A stretch of DNA of 64,000 bases from Melaminivora jejuensis (GCF_017811175.1 NZ_JACWIJ010000002.1:2170001-2234000), one strand, 5' to 3'. Counted from the first letter of the stretch, positions 33,813-43,302 are shown. Numbers and translations: made by a program. Notes: generated by a model not told the origin, from the letters alone.

Positions 33813-35711
33813 ATGGCCCAAGCCCCCGTCTGGCTCTCCTACGGCTTCACCTACCTGGCCGCTGCGGTGATTGCCGTGCCCATTGCCCGCGCGCTGGGCC
33901 TGGGCGCCATCATCGGCTACCTGGCTGCCGGCATCGCCATCGGCCCCTGGGGCCTGGGCCTGGTGCGCAACGTGCAGGACATCTTGCACTTTGCCGAGTT
34001 TGGCGTGGTGCTGATGCTGTTCCTGGTCGGCCTGGAGCTGCAGCCGCAGCGCCTGTGGAGCCTGCGCCGCCCCATCCTGGGTCTGGGCACGGCACAGATG
34101 GCTGGCTGCGCGCTGCTGCTGTGGCTGGCCGCCTGGCTGCTCGGCCTGCCCTGGCGCGTGGCGCTGGTGGGTGCGCTGGGCCTGGCGCTGTCGTCCACGG
34201 CGATCGCGCTGCAGGTGCTGGGCGAACGCAACCTGCTGCGCTCGGACAGCGGGCAAAAGGCCTTTTCCATCCTGCTGTTCCAGGACGTGGCGGCAATTCC
34301 CATCCTGGCGCTGCTGCCGCTGCTGGGTGCAGTGGCCAGCGCCGCGCAGCCGCACAGCGCGCGCGAGCTAGGCTTGGAGGCGCTGCGCATCGCCGCCGTG
34401 GTCGGCGCCATCGTGCTGGGCGGGCGCTGGCTGCTGCGCCCGGTGCTGCGCTGGATCGCACGCAGCAAGCAGCCGGAAATCTTCACCGCCGCATCGCTGT
34501 TTCTGGTGGTGGGCATCGCCATGCTGATGCTGTCGGTGGGCCTGTCGATGGCGCTGGGCGCCTTTCTGGCCGGCGTGCTGCTGGCCGACAGCGAGTACCG
34601 GCGCGAGCTGGAGACCGACATCGAGCCCTTCAAGGGCCTGCTGCTGGGCCTGTTCTTCATCGCCGTGGGCATGAGCATCGACTTCGGCGTGCTGGCGCGA
34701 GCGCCCTGGACGATGCTGGCGCTGCTGGGGGGCTTTCTGGCCATCAAGGCGCTGGTCATCTGGCTGCTGGCGCGCGCCAGCGCCATGCCCTACCGGGAGC
34801 GCCCGGTGTTCACGCTGCTGCTGGCGCAAGGCGGCGAGTTCGCCTTCGTAGTCTTCCAGACTGGCGCCAGCTTTGGCGCCATCCAGGCCGAGGCGGCGTC
34901 GCTGCTGATAGGCGCGGTGGCACTGTCCATGCTGCTCGGCCCGCTGGTGCTGGTGCTGCTTGATCGCTGGCTGCTGCCGCGCCACGCCCGCTTGGCCCAA
35001 GAGCCCGGCAGCGACGCCGCGCAAGGCGGGCGCAGCCTGCACGAGCCGCAGGACGCGCCGGTCATCATTGCCGGCTTTGGCCGCTATGGGCAAATCGTCG
35101 CGCGCATGGTATTGGCGCAGGGCGTGCCGGCGACAGTGCTCGACCACAGCGTGGAGATGCTGGAGGTGGCACACACCTTCGGCTACCGCGTGTTCTATGG
35201 CGATGCCACACGCGTGCCGCTGCTGCGTCTGGCTGGCGCCGGCAGCGCGCGCGTACTGGTGGTGGCAGTGGATGCACCCGAGCAGTCGCTCAGGATCGTG
35301 CAGGCCGCGCGCCAGCATTTCCCGCATCTCACGATCGTCGCCCGGGCGCGCGACGTGACGCACTGGCACGCCCTGCGCGACCTGGGCGTGCAGCACATTG
35401 AGCGCGAGCTGTTTCCCGCCAGCGTCGCCAGCGCACGCACGGTGCTGGAGCTGCTGGGCCAGGAGGCGGCCGAGGCGCAGGCCTTTGCCGAGCGCTTCAC
35501 GGCGCACAACACCGCACTGGCCGAGCGCATGTACCAGCACCACCATGACCGCGAGGCCATGATCGCCGTGGCCCGCCAGGGCCGCCAGCAACTGGTGGAG
35601 CAACTGGCCAAGGAACGCCAGGAACGCATGGCTGCCGCGCAGCCACCCGCCAGCCTGCCTGAAGAATTGAATGAAAACCGGCAAAAGGCCTTTGCAGACA
35701 AGCGCTGGTAG
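33813..35711 (+). CDS. CPA2 family cation:proton antiporter with TrkA-N domain (KefB/KefC-like)
   Basis: A 632-residue K+/H+ antiporter. The membrane domain (about residues 5-385) has ALGLGAIIGYLAAGIAIGPW, FLVGLELQPQRLW, ALSSTAIALQVLGER and LLFQDVAAIPILALLPLLG, with the essential Asp in FQDVAAIP. A cytosolic RCK/TrkA-N NAD-binding domain follows from about residue 418 (VIIAGFGRYGQIVARMV). A His-rich stretch (MYQHHHDRE) lies near the C-terminus. The last 13 codons and the TAG stop come from R1 copy 8. No KefF/KefG partner is adjacent. Confidence 0.93.
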   Translation: MAQAPVWLSYGFTYLAAAVIAVPIARALGLGAIIGYLAAGIAIGPWGLGLVRNVQDILHFAEFGVVLMLFLVGLELQPQRLWSLRRPILGLGTAQMAGCALLLWLAAWLLGLPWRVALVGALGLALSSTAIALQVLGERNLLRSDSGQKAFSILLFQDVAAIPILALLPLLGAVASAAQPHSARELGLEALRIAAVVGAIVLGGRWLLRPVLRWIARSKQPEIFTAASLFLVVGIAMLMLSVGLSMALGAFLAGVLLADSEYRRELETDIEPFKGLLLGLFFIAVGMSIDFGVLARAPWTMLALLGGFLAIKALVIWLLARASAMPYRERPVFTLLLAQGGEFAFVVFQTGASFGAIQAEAASLLIGAVALSMLLGPLVLVLLDRWLLPRHARLAQEPGSDAAQGGRSLHEPQDAPVIIAGFGRYGQIVARMVLAQGVPATVLDHSVEMLEVAHTFGYRVFYGDATRVPLLRLAGAGSARVLVVAVDAPEQSLRIVQAARQHFPHLTIVARARDVTHWHALRDLGVQHIERELFPASVASARTVLELLGQEAAEAQAFAERFTAHNTALAERMYQHHHDREAMIAVARQGRQQLVEQLAKERQERMAAAQPPASLPEELNENRQKAFADKRW

Positions 35712-35722
35712 CTATTGAATGA
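35671..35722 (+). repeat. R1 dispersed repeat, copy 8, encoding a C-terminus
   Basis: ATGAAAACCGGCAAAAGGCC, then TTTGCAGACAAGCGCTGG, then TAGCTATTGAATG. In frame it encodes ENRQKAFADKRW and the TAG stop of the antiporter; the stop arises where other copies have CAG. Confidence 0.85.
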
Positions 35723-35876
35723 GGAGCAAGCTGCGGCATTGTGCGTTGTCCGCCGTGCATTGGATACCCCCTCGCCAGGCCCTCAACGCCCCACCGCAGC
35801 AGCGGGCGCCAGGCCCTCTCCATGAGGGAAGCGCCCTGGCAGGGATGGCCTGGCAAGCCCGTGCTACGCTGCCCCC

Positions 35877-36311
35877 ATGTTCAACCCCACCCAGGCCGAA
35901 GTCCGGCGTTTTTTCTGCTCCACCCACGCCAAGCAGCAGGCGGGCCAGCCCATGGAGGCCATCGAGACGCTGGCCGGGCTGTGGATTGCCGAGCACCCGC
36001 AATTCCATGGCGAGCTGGCCGACGTGCAGGCAGCACTGGCGCGCGTCTATGCCGAAGGCGCCGAGCAGGCCAACCCGTTCCTGCACCTGTCCATGCACCT
36101 GTCCATCAGCGAGCAGTGCAGCATCGACCAGCCGCGCGGCATCCGCCAGGCGGTGGAGTTGCTCGCACGCCGCCTGGGTTCGCTGCATGACGCCCACCAT
36201 GCGGCCATGCAATGCCTGGGTTCCATGCTGTGGGAGGCCCAGCGCGCCGGCCGCCCACCCGACGGCGAGGCCTACGTGGCCTGCGTCCAGCGGCGCGCCA
36301 CCGCTGACTGA
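35877..36311 (+). CDS. DUF1841 family protein
   Basis: A 144-residue soluble protein. Conserved features of DUF1841: NPTQAEVRRFFCSTHAKQQ at the start, IAEHPQFHGEL, NPFLHLSMHLSISEQ and DAHHAAMQCLGSMLWEAQR. The several histidines suggest metal binding, but the family has no established function. The 3' 40 bp overlap the convergent universal stress gene. Confidence 0.92.
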   Translation: MFNPTQAEVRRFFCSTHAKQQAGQPMEAIETLAGLWIAEHPQFHGELADVQAALARVYAEGAEQANPFLHLSMHLSISEQCSIDQPRGIRQAVELLARRLGSLHDAHHAAMQCLGSMLWEAQRAGRPPDGEAYVACVQRRATAD

Positions 36312-37207
36312 GCCGGCGCCTCGACCCCGGGCCGCTGCGCTGCGGCCACCCGGCCCGGCTGCGGCACAAGCAGCACATCGCAGCGCACGCCGCCCGGCTC
36401 GGTCAGCAGCCGCCAGGCCTTGCCGGCCTGCAGCAGATCGCGCAGCACACTGCGCCGGGCTTGGGCCAGCACCAGCAGATCGGCGCGCGTGCTTTGCTGC
36501 TGCACGGCCAACTGGCGCACGGCATCGAGTCGGCCGGTGCTCAGGCCGACACGGTTGCGCCGCGCCTCGAAGGCGTCGGACACCCGCACGCGCGGCTGAT
36601 TCGGCTGGCTGGCTGGACGCGCCGAGGCGCTGCGCCGGCGCCGCTGCAGGGCGTGCGTGAACGCTTCGCTGCACGCCAGGCGCAGGCCGCTGAGTGGGCG
36701 GGCGACGTGGAACAGCTCCACGGTGGCCGCCGCGTGCAGGGCGCGCACGCCGCGCAGCAACTCGCCATCGGCATCGCTGATGGCATGCACCAGCGCGTGG
36801 GCATAGTCGCTGCGCGGTGCGGCCTGCACCACCAGCACCGGGCAGGCGCTGGCGCGCAGCACCTGCGCCAGTATTCCGGTGGCGCGCGTCGGCCAGCGCC
36901 AGCGGCCCTGGGTGCGTGCATCCATGACCAGCAGATCGGCACGCTGCGCCGCCTGCAGCGCCGTGTCCAGGCCGCCCTGCCCATCATCGGCCAGGGCCAG
37001 CACGGTCAGCCCGTGGCGGCGCGACAGCTGGCGCGCGCGCTGCTCCAGCCGTGTGGCCGCATCGCCGGGCAGGCCGGCGCGGCCTTGCGCTGCCAGCACC
37101 AGCTCCAGACGCGCCTGATGCCGCAGCGCCAGCAGCACGGCACGCTCGACGGCCTGCTCGGCAGCGGCGGAAAAATCGGTGAGGACAACAACAGTCTGGA
37201 TACGCAT
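36272..37207 (-). CDS. Universal stress protein, tandem-domain
   Basis: A 311-residue protein with a recognisable N-terminal USP domain (TVVVLTDFSAAAEQAVERAV, LLVMDARTQGRW, ASACPVLVVQ) and a more diverged second half (LLVLAQARRSVLRDLLQ, RCDVLLVPQPG). An Arg/Ser-rich linker (LQRRRRSASARPA) separates them. The ATP-binding G-x2-G-x9-G(S/T) signature is degraded, so nucleotide binding is doubtful. Faces a 619-bp non-coding region upstream; convergent with DUF1841. Confidence 0.87.
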   Translation of the reverse strand: MRIQTVVVLTDFSAAAEQAVERAVLLALRHQARLELVLAAQGRAGLPGDAATRLEQRARQLSRRHGLTVLALADDGQGGLDTALQAAQRADLLVMDARTQGRWRWPTRATGILAQVLRASACPVLVVQAAPRSDYAHALVHAISDADGELLRGVRALHAAATVELFHVARPLSGLRLACSEAFTHALQRRRRSASARPASQPNQPRVRVSDAFEARRNRVGLSTGRLDAVRQLAVQQQSTRADLLVLAQARRSVLRDLLQAGKAWRLLTEPGGVRCDVLLVPQPGRVAAAQRPGVEAPAQSAVARRWTQAT

Positions 37208-37826
37208 GACAAACTCCTGGGCAGCGAATACGGGCAGAGGCCAGCGGGCGCTGGCCGGTGGCAGTCATCGACCCGGCTGCTGCGCAGTCCTGCGGGTCGG
37301 CAGGGCCTGTGGCAGCGCAACGGGCGGCCCGGCGGTGCTGATGACGCGGCCTGCACCGTGGTGTCAGGGCCGGGAGACTGATTACCGCCGGGCGCAGGAA
37401 TCCGCAGGCGGCAGTGCCGGCTGCCCGACCCCACCCAGGCGCAGGGCGCGCGCGTGCGCCGCCGTGCAGCAGGCCAGCCGCGCGGTGCGAACGCAAGGGG
37501 TGGAAGCAGGAAAGCGCATGGGGGTTGTCTGAGGAGTTGTCTGGGGTGTCTCGGGGTGGACGGCCTGCCGCTGCTGCCGTGCGGGAAGAAAGGCCGGCGC
37601 GGGGTTGGCCAGGGGCCGTGCCAGGTGGTGGGACGGCTGTCTTCGGCGGGCGCTCGATTGTAGTAAATCGAGACCGCGAAGGCCAGCAATGCCGCACCCG
37701 ATTATGCTGTTATCTGTCGGCTTGTGCAGCCATTTACAGCAATTTCGCGGCAATTTTCAACACTCTTGCCAGGAAAAACCCGCCGGCGCGGGTCTTGACT
37801 AAAGGCCGGCAGAGCGGGCAGCTGGC
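37208..37826. other. 619-bp region with no confident gene
   Basis: Short frames exist on both strands but show Arg/Pro/Ala-rich compositions typical of non-coding GC-rich DNA and lack Shine-Dalgarno sequences. The part near 37640-37790 is AT-richer and likely holds the promoter(s) of the USP gene or an untranslated RNA. No R1 or M1 copy lies here. Confidence 0.5.
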
Positions 37827-38483
37827 TCAGCGAAAGCGCGACTGCGGCACCACGCGCAAGTCACCGTCGAGCGAGCCCATGTAGTGGGCCAGTTCCTTGA
37901 GCTCGGCGTTGCTGAACTGCTTGGCGATGCCGGCCATGACGCCGTTGCTGCGGCCCACGTAGGCGGCGGGGTCGCGCTTGTAGGCTTTCAGGGCGACGAA
38001 CAGGTAGTCCGAATACTGGCCGGCCAGCTTGGGATAGGAGCCGTCGATGGGCTTGGAGAAATTGTCGCCGTGGCAGGACACGCAGGCGCCCTTTTGCAGC
38101 AGCGCCGCCACCTGCGGGCCAGGCTCGCGCGCCTGGGCGGCACCCGCCTCGGCGGGGCCTTGCCCGGCGTAGAAGGCCGCCACGTCGGCGATGTCCTGAT
38201 CCGTCAGCGTATCGGCGATGCCGCGCATGGTGGGATGTCGGCGCTCGCCCTTTTGGTAGGCGTGCAGCGCAGCGCTGATGTAGCCCGCGCCCTGCCCCGA
38301 GATCATGGGCACCTTGTGTACCTCGGGGAAACTGGCCTGATAGCCCGGAATGCTGTGGCAGCCAATGCACATGGCCACCTTGCCAGCACCGGCCTGGGCG
38401 TTGCCCTGGATGTCCTGGGCGAGGGCCGTGCCGGTCGCCAGGGCGACAGTCAGGCCGAATAGCGTAGTCCATGTTTTTTTCAT
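37827..38483 (-). CDS. Diheme cytochrome c4
   Basis: A 218-residue periplasmic cytochrome with signal peptide (KKTWTTLFGLTVALATGTALA) and two c-heme sites: CIGCH (Cys39, Cys42, His43) and CVSCH near residue 135. Methionine-bearing segments PTMRGIADTLTDQD and NGVMAGIAKQFSNAELKELA supply the sixth ligands. It shuttles electrons between the bc1 complex and the oxidase, consistent with the cox operon in this genome. Divergent from moxR. Confidence 0.94.
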   Translation of the reverse strand: MKKTWTTLFGLTVALATGTALAQDIQGNAQAGAGKVAMCIGCHSIPGYQASFPEVHKVPMISGQGAGYISAALHAYQKGERRHPTMRGIADTLTDQDIADVAAFYAGQGPAEAGAAQAREPGPQVAALLQKGACVSCHGDNFSKPIDGSYPKLAGQYSDYLFVALKAYKRDPAAYVGRSNGVMAGIAKQFSNAELKELAHYMGSLDGDLRVVPQSRFR

Positions 38484-38598
38484 TTTGCGCGCACAATCTA
38501 AGTGATTGGTTGTCTCGGCGATAGCTCGAAAAACATTATAACGAGCACCTGTCAAGCCTTTTCATCAACGATTTCCCTTGTTTTCCTCTTTTTCTCTC

Positions 38599-39453
38599 AT
38601 GAAATTCCAAGGTTCCCAGAATTACGTGGCCACGCAGGATCTGATGCTGGCCGTGAATGCCGCCATCAAGCTGCAGCGCCCGCTGCTGGTCAAGGGCGAA
38701 CCCGGCACCGGCAAGACGCTGCTGGCCGAGGAAGTCGCGACGGCCCTGGACATGCCGCTTTTGCAATGGCACATCAAGTCCACCACCAAGGCGCAGCAAG
38801 GCCTGTACGAGTACGACGCCGTGAGCCGGCTGCGCGACTCGCAGCTGGCCGACATCGAGGGTTCGGAGCGCGTCAAGGACATCCAGAACTACATCGTGAA
38901 AGGCGTGCTGTGGCAGGCCTTCACGTCCGAGCAGCCGGTGGCACTCTTGATCGACGAGATCGACAAGGCCGACATCGAGTTTCCCAACGACCTGCTGCGC
39001 GAACTCGACCGCATGGAGTTCTACTGCTACGAGACGCGCGAGCTGATCCGGGCCAGGCACCGGCCGCTGGTCTTCATCACCTCCAACAACGAAAAGGAAT
39101 TGCCCGACGCCTTCCTGCGCCGCTGCTTTTTCCACTACATCAAATTCCCCGAGCCGGAGACGATGAAGAAAATCGTCGATGTGCATTTCCCGACGCTCAA
39201 GAGCGAGTTGCTCACGGCGGCGATGAAGACCTTCTACGACGTGCGCAACTTGCCTGGCCTCAAGAAAAAACCCTCGACCAGCGAGTTCATCGATTGGCTG
39301 AAACTGCTGCTGGCCGAGGAAATCCCCGCCACCGCCCTGCAAAGCGCCGACCACAAGGTCGCCGTGCCGCCGCTGGTGGGCGCGCTGCTCAAGAATGAGC
39401 AGGACGTGAGCCTGTTCGAGAAGCTGGTCTTCATGAACCAGAGGAACCGCTGA
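38599..39453 (+). CDS. MoxR family AAA+ ATPase
   Basis: A 284-residue AAA+ ATPase. Walker A GEPGTGKT (33-40), Walker B LLIDEIDKADIEFPNDLLRE and sensor ITSNNEKELPDAFLRRC are intact. MoxR ATPases act with VWA-domain proteins to mature or insert cofactors into multi-subunit enzymes; a VWA partner is encoded two genes downstream (40113-41300). ATG at 38599 gives the family-like start MKFQGSQNYVATQDLML. Divergent from cytochrome c4. Confidence 0.94.
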   Translation: MKFQGSQNYVATQDLMLAVNAAIKLQRPLLVKGEPGTGKTLLAEEVATALDMPLLQWHIKSTTKAQQGLYEYDAVSRLRDSQLADIEGSERVKDIQNYIVKGVLWQAFTSEQPVALLIDEIDKADIEFPNDLLRELDRMEFYCYETRELIRARHRPLVFITSNNEKELPDAFLRRCFFHYIKFPEPETMKKIVDVHFPTLKSELLTAAMKTFYDVRNLPGLKKKPSTSEFIDWLKLLLAEEIPATALQSADHKVAVPPLVGALLKNEQDVSLFEKLVFMNQRNR

Positions 39454-39491
39454 GTCCTGGCGCGCACCGCCCGGCCCGCCGGCACTGAACC

Positions 39492-40094
39492 ATGAGCCTT
39501 GTCCAACCCATCACCCTGCAGGGGCGCGGCGTGCGCCTGGAACCGCTGGCCCTGGAGCACGAGGCCGGCCTGGCCGCCGCTGCCGCCGACGGCGAGCTGT
39601 GGCGCATCCGCGTGACCTCGGTGCCCGAACCGCAGGACACGCGCGCCTACATCGAGACCGCCCTGGCCATGCGCGAGGCCGGCAACCGCTTCGCCTTTGC
39701 CGTGCTCGACGAGGCCAGCGGCCGCGTGCTGGGCAGCACCAGCTACCACGACATCCTGCCCGCCGTGCGGCGCGTGGAGATCGGCTACACCTGGTATGCC
39801 AACAGCGTGCAGCGCACCCACGTCAACACCGCCGCCAAGCTCCTGATGATGGGCCACGCCTTCGACACTCTGGCCTGCCACGTGGTCGGCTGGCGCACGG
39901 ACAACTTCAACTTCGCGTCGCAGCGCGCCATCGAGCGCCTGGGCGCGAAAAAAGACGGCGTGATCCGGGGCCATGCGCTGCGCCGCGACGGCACCATCCG
40001 CGACACCGTCATGTACAGCATGACTGCCGGCGAATGGCCCGAGGCGCGTGCGCAACTGCTCTATCTTTTGCAGCGCTTTTCGCTTGCTGGGTAA
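39492..40094 (+). CDS. GNAT family N-acetyltransferase (RimJ/RimL type)
   Basis: A 200-residue GNAT acetyltransferase. Motifs: QGRGVRLEPLALEHEAGL at the start, RVLGSTSYHDILPAVRRVEI and GYTWYANSVQRTHVNTAAK in the acetyl-CoA region, and TDNFNFASQRAIERLGAKKDG in the middle, as in RimJ/RimL. It lies between MoxR and its VWA partner in a same-strand run (38-bp and 18-bp gaps), which suggests cotranscription; its substrate could be a component of the MoxR/VWA client (inference). Confidence 0.93.
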   Translation: MSLVQPITLQGRGVRLEPLALEHEAGLAAAAADGELWRIRVTSVPEPQDTRAYIETALAMREAGNRFAFAVLDEASGRVLGSTSYHDILPAVRRVEIGYTWYANSVQRTHVNTAAKLLMMGHAFDTLACHVVGWRTDNFNFASQRAIERLGAKKDGVIRGHALRRDGTIRDTVMYSMTAGEWPEARAQLLYLLQRFSLAG

Positions 40095-40112
40095 GGCCTG
40101 GAGGCCGTTTAC

Positions 40113-41300
40113 ATGCTGATTGATTTTTTCTACACCCTACGTGCCGGCAAGCTGCCGGTGTCGGTGCGCGAATTCCTGACCCTGCTCGAAGCCCTGGGCG
40201 CCGGCGTCGCCGGCCCCCACTCCGATGACGCCTGGAGCATGGATGACTTCTACCACCTGGCGCGCACCGCCCTGGTCAAGGACGAGAAGCACTTCGACAA
40301 ATTCGACCGTGCCTTCGGCGCCTACTTCAAGGGCGTGGAGTTGCTGACCGACATCACCAAGGAGATCCCCGCCGACTGGCTGCGCAAGATGCTGGAGCGC
40401 GAGCTGACCCCCGAGCAAAAGGCCGCCATCGAGAAGATGGGCTGGGACGAGCTGATGGAGACGCTCAAAAAGCGCCTGGAAGAGCAAAAGGGCCGGCACG
40501 AAGGCGGCAACAAGTGGATAGGCACGGGCGGCACCAGCCCGTTCGGCCACGGCGGCTACAACCCGCAGGGTGTGCGCATCGGCGGGCCGGGGCGCAACCG
40601 AAGCGCCGTCAAGGTCTGGGAGCAGCGCGCGTATCGCGACTACGACGACACGCAGGAGCTGGGCACGAGGAACATCAAGGTGGCGCTGCGCCGGCTGCGC
40701 AAGTTCGCCCGCACCGGCAGCGACCTGGAGCTGGACTTGCCCGACACCATCCGATCCACCGCCGCCAACGCCGGCTGGCTGGATATCAAGATGGTGCCCG
40801 AGCGGCACAACAACGTGAAGCTGCTGCTGCTCATGGACGTGGGCGGCACCATGGATGAGCACATCCAGCGCGTCGAGGAGCTGTTCTCGGCCGTGAAATC
40901 CGAGTTCAAGCACCTGGAGTTCTATTACTTCCACAACTGCGTCTATGACTACATGTGGAAGAACAACCGGCGCCGCTTTGCCGAGAAATTCCCGACCTGG
41001 GACATCATCCGCAAGTACAACAAGGACTACAAGCTGGTCTTCGTCGGCGACGCCACCATGAGCCCCTACGAGATCGTGCAGCCCGGCGGCAGCGTGGAAT
41101 ACAACAACGAGGAGCCCGGCGCCGAGTGGCTGCAGCGCCTGACCAACGCCTTCCCGCACCACGCCTGGATCAACCCCGAGCCGCAAGGCGTGTGGCAATA
41201 CCGCCAAAGCATCGCCATCATCCAGCAGCTCATGGGAAACCGCATGTTTCCTTTGTCACTCAAGGGCCTGGAGGAGGCCATGCGCCTTCTGTCCAAATAA
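40113..41300 (+). CDS. VWA domain protein (CoxE-like), partner of MoxR
   Basis: A 395-residue cytosolic protein. The N-terminal helical part carries YTLRAGKLPVSVREFLTLL and a Gly-rich linker (GGTSPFGHGGYNPQG). The VWA domain (about residues 230-395) has MIDAS-like DVGGTM at Asp242 in place of the classical DxSxS, then FYYFHNCVYDYMW and LVFVGDATMSPYEI. First serine of the metal site is lost, so metal binding may be altered. Paired with MoxR as in CoxD/CoxE-type modules. Seven bases separate it from tamA. Confidence 0.92.
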   Translation: MLIDFFYTLRAGKLPVSVREFLTLLEALGAGVAGPHSDDAWSMDDFYHLARTALVKDEKHFDKFDRAFGAYFKGVELLTDITKEIPADWLRKMLERELTPEQKAAIEKMGWDELMETLKKRLEEQKGRHEGGNKWIGTGGTSPFGHGGYNPQGVRIGGPGRNRSAVKVWEQRAYRDYDDTQELGTRNIKVALRRLRKFARTGSDLELDLPDTIRSTAANAGWLDIKMVPERHNNVKLLLLMDVGGTMDEHIQRVEELFSAVKSEFKHLEFYYFHNCVYDYMWKNNRRRFAEKFPTWDIIRKYNKDYKLVFVGDATMSPYEIVQPGGSVEYNNEEPGAEWLQRLTNAFPHHAWINPEPQGVWQYRQSIAIIQQLMGNRMFPLSLKGLEEAMRLLSK

Positions 41301-41307
41301 TGGCGGC

Positions 41308-43302
41308 GTGAGCACGACTGCACCTCCCCCCATCCACACCCTCCCGCCCAGGCAGGCCCCGCGCCGCCCCCGCTGGCCTGTCGTGGCCCTGACGCTGCTG
41401 CTGGCCGCCGCCCTGCCCGGCTGCAGCACGGTCAAGGGCTTTTTCAGCGCTGGACAGCAGCAGGCCAACGAGGGCGAACGCGAAGGTGCCATCGAATCCG
41501 ACGCCCCCGAGGGCAGCGGCCCCGACGCCTTCGCCCTGCAGGTGCAGGCGCCGGACAAGGACGTGCGCGAGTACCTGGAGCGGCACATGCAGCTGCAGCG
41601 CTTTGCCCACCTGCCCGACCTGCAGGACGCCGAGCTGCGCCGCCTGCTGGGCGCTGCCGAGGCCGACGTGCGCGAACTGCTGGCCACGCTGGGCTATTTC
41701 AGTCCCGACATCACCATTGCGCTGACGGACAACCCGGCCCGCACCGAGGCCGACGCCGGCCAGCGCACGGACACCCCGGCGCGCACCATCACCGTAAACG
41801 TCCAGCCCGGCGAGCGCACCCAGATCGCCGCCACCCGGATCAGCGTGCTGGGCAGCGACACGCAGCGCCCCGATGCCGCCCGCCTGCAGCGCCGCCAGCA
41901 GCAGCTGCAGCGCGACTTCGACCTGCAGCCGGGCAATTTCTTCACGCAAAAGGACTGGGACAGCGCCAAGTCGCAAGGCCTGCGCCGCCTGCAGACGCGC
42001 CGCTACGCCCTGGCGCGCGTGGACGGCAGCCGCGCCGAGGTGGACGCCGACCGCGCCCGCGCCGAGTTGCAGGTGCAGTACGCGCCGGGGCCGGATCTGT
42101 CCTTCGGCGCGCTGCGGGTGCAGGGCAGCGAGCGCTACGACCCCGACGGCGCGCGCCGCCTGGCGCGCCTGCCCGTGGGCGCGCCCTACAGCGAACAAAG
42201 CCTGCTCGACGCCCAGCAGCGCCTGGCCAGCAGTGGCTACTACGACGCGGCCTTCCTGACGCTGGACACGGAAAACATCGACCGCGACGCTGCCGCCGCC
42301 AGCGTGCCCGTGGTGGCCCAGGTGCGCGAGGCGCCGCTGCAAAAGGCCGTCTTCGGCGTCGGCCTGTCCACCGACAGCGGCCCGCGCCTGTCGCTGGAGC
42401 ACACGCACAACCGCCTGCCCGGCATCGGCTGGCGGGCGTTGAGCAAGATCGAACTCGACCGCAAGCACAAGCTCGTCTCCACCGACTGGACAGCGCTGCC
42501 CGGCGAAAACGGCTGGCGCTGGTTCACCGGGCTGCAGTTGCAGCGCGAGACCACGGGTGACTACGAGACCAACAGCAGCCGCCTGCGCGCCGGTCGCACC
42601 AAGGGCAGCGACCACATCGACCGCAGCTACTTCCTGCAGTTCGACACTGCCAGCAGCCAGGGCGAGCGCGCCCCGCCCTCCAGCAGCGCCCTGACGGCCA
42701 ACTACGGCTGGACGGGGCGCTACTTCAACGACAACAACAACCCCACGCGCGGCTGGGGCCTGGCCGCCGAGCTGGGCGCCGGCCTGACGTTGCGCCCCGA
42801 GCGCGACCCGTTCACGCGCGTGCTGCTGCGCTGGCAGTCCTTCATCGATACGGGCCGGGTCGATCTGGGCGAGGGCATCCGCAGAAACAGCCGCATCTCG
42901 CTGCGCTTGGAAGGCGGCGCAGTGCTGGCGCGGGGCAGCGCGGCCATCCCGGTCACGCAGTTGTTCCTGACCGGCGGCGACACCACCGTGCGCGGCTACG
43001 GCTGGCGGCGCATCGGCGCACGCACCGACCACGGCACGCTGTACGGAGGGCGCTACCTCACGGTGGGCAGCGTCGAGTGGCAGCGTCCCATGACCATCCG
43101 TGGCAACCGCACGGACTTCGAGAGCGCCACCTTCATCGATGTGGGCGCCGTGGCCGACAAGGTGGGCGAGTTGCGCCCGCGCGTCGGCGTGGGCGCCGGC
43201 CTGCGCTGGCGCAGCCCGGTCGGCCCGCTGCAGGCCGATCTGGCCTACGGCGTCAAGGAGCGCCAGGTGCGCCTGCATCTGCGGCTGGGCTATACGTTCT
43301 GA
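41308..43302 (+). CDS. tamA: TamA-type outer-membrane protein (Omp85 family)
   Basis: A 664-residue Omp85 protein. The GTG start gives an N-terminal signal with a lipobox-like LPGCSTV; whether it is acylated is unknown. POTRA domains occupy about residues 60-290 (LQRFAHLPDLQDAELRRLLG, GDFDLQPGNFFTQKDW-like RDFDLQPGNFFTQKDWDSA). The C-terminal barrel has the Omp85 signature FLTGGDTTVRGYGWRRIG and ends in aromatic Phe (LHLRLGYTF). With tamB downstream it forms the TAM transporter for phospholipid or autotransporter traffic to the outer membrane. Confidence 0.93.
   Translation: MSTTAPPPIHTLPPRQAPRRPRWPVVALTLLLAAALPGCSTVKGFFSAGQQQANEGEREGAIESDAPEGSGPDAFALQVQAPDKDVREYLERHMQLQRFAHLPDLQDAELRRLLGAAEADVRELLATLGYFSPDITIALTDNPARTEADAGQRTDTPARTITVNVQPGERTQIAATRISVLGSDTQRPDAARLQRRQQQLQRDFDLQPGNFFTQKDWDSAKSQGLRRLQTRRYALARVDGSRAEVDADRARAELQVQYAPGPDLSFGALRVQGSERYDPDGARRLARLPVGAPYSEQSLLDAQQRLASSGYYDAAFLTLDTENIDRDAAAASVPVVAQVREAPLQKAVFGVGLSTDSGPRLSLEHTHNRLPGIGWRALSKIELDRKHKLVSTDWTALPGENGWRWFTGLQLQRETTGDYETNSSRLRAGRTKGSDHIDRSYFLQFDTASSQGERAPPSSSALTANYGWTGRYFNDNNNPTRGWGLAAELGAGLTLRPERDPFTRVLLRWQSFIDTGRVDLGEGIRRNSRISLRLEGGAVLARGSAAIPVTQLFLTGGDTTVRGYGWRRIGARTDHGTLYGGRYLTVGSVEWQRPMTIRGNRTDFESATFIDVGAVADKVGELRPRVGVGAGLRWRSPVGPLQADLAYGVKERQVRLHLRLGYTF

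Noticed and set aside
37382..37753. 123-residue minus-strand frame in the 37208-37826 gap
   Set aside because: No family resemblance, no Shine-Dalgarno and a composition biased to Arg/Pro/Ala.
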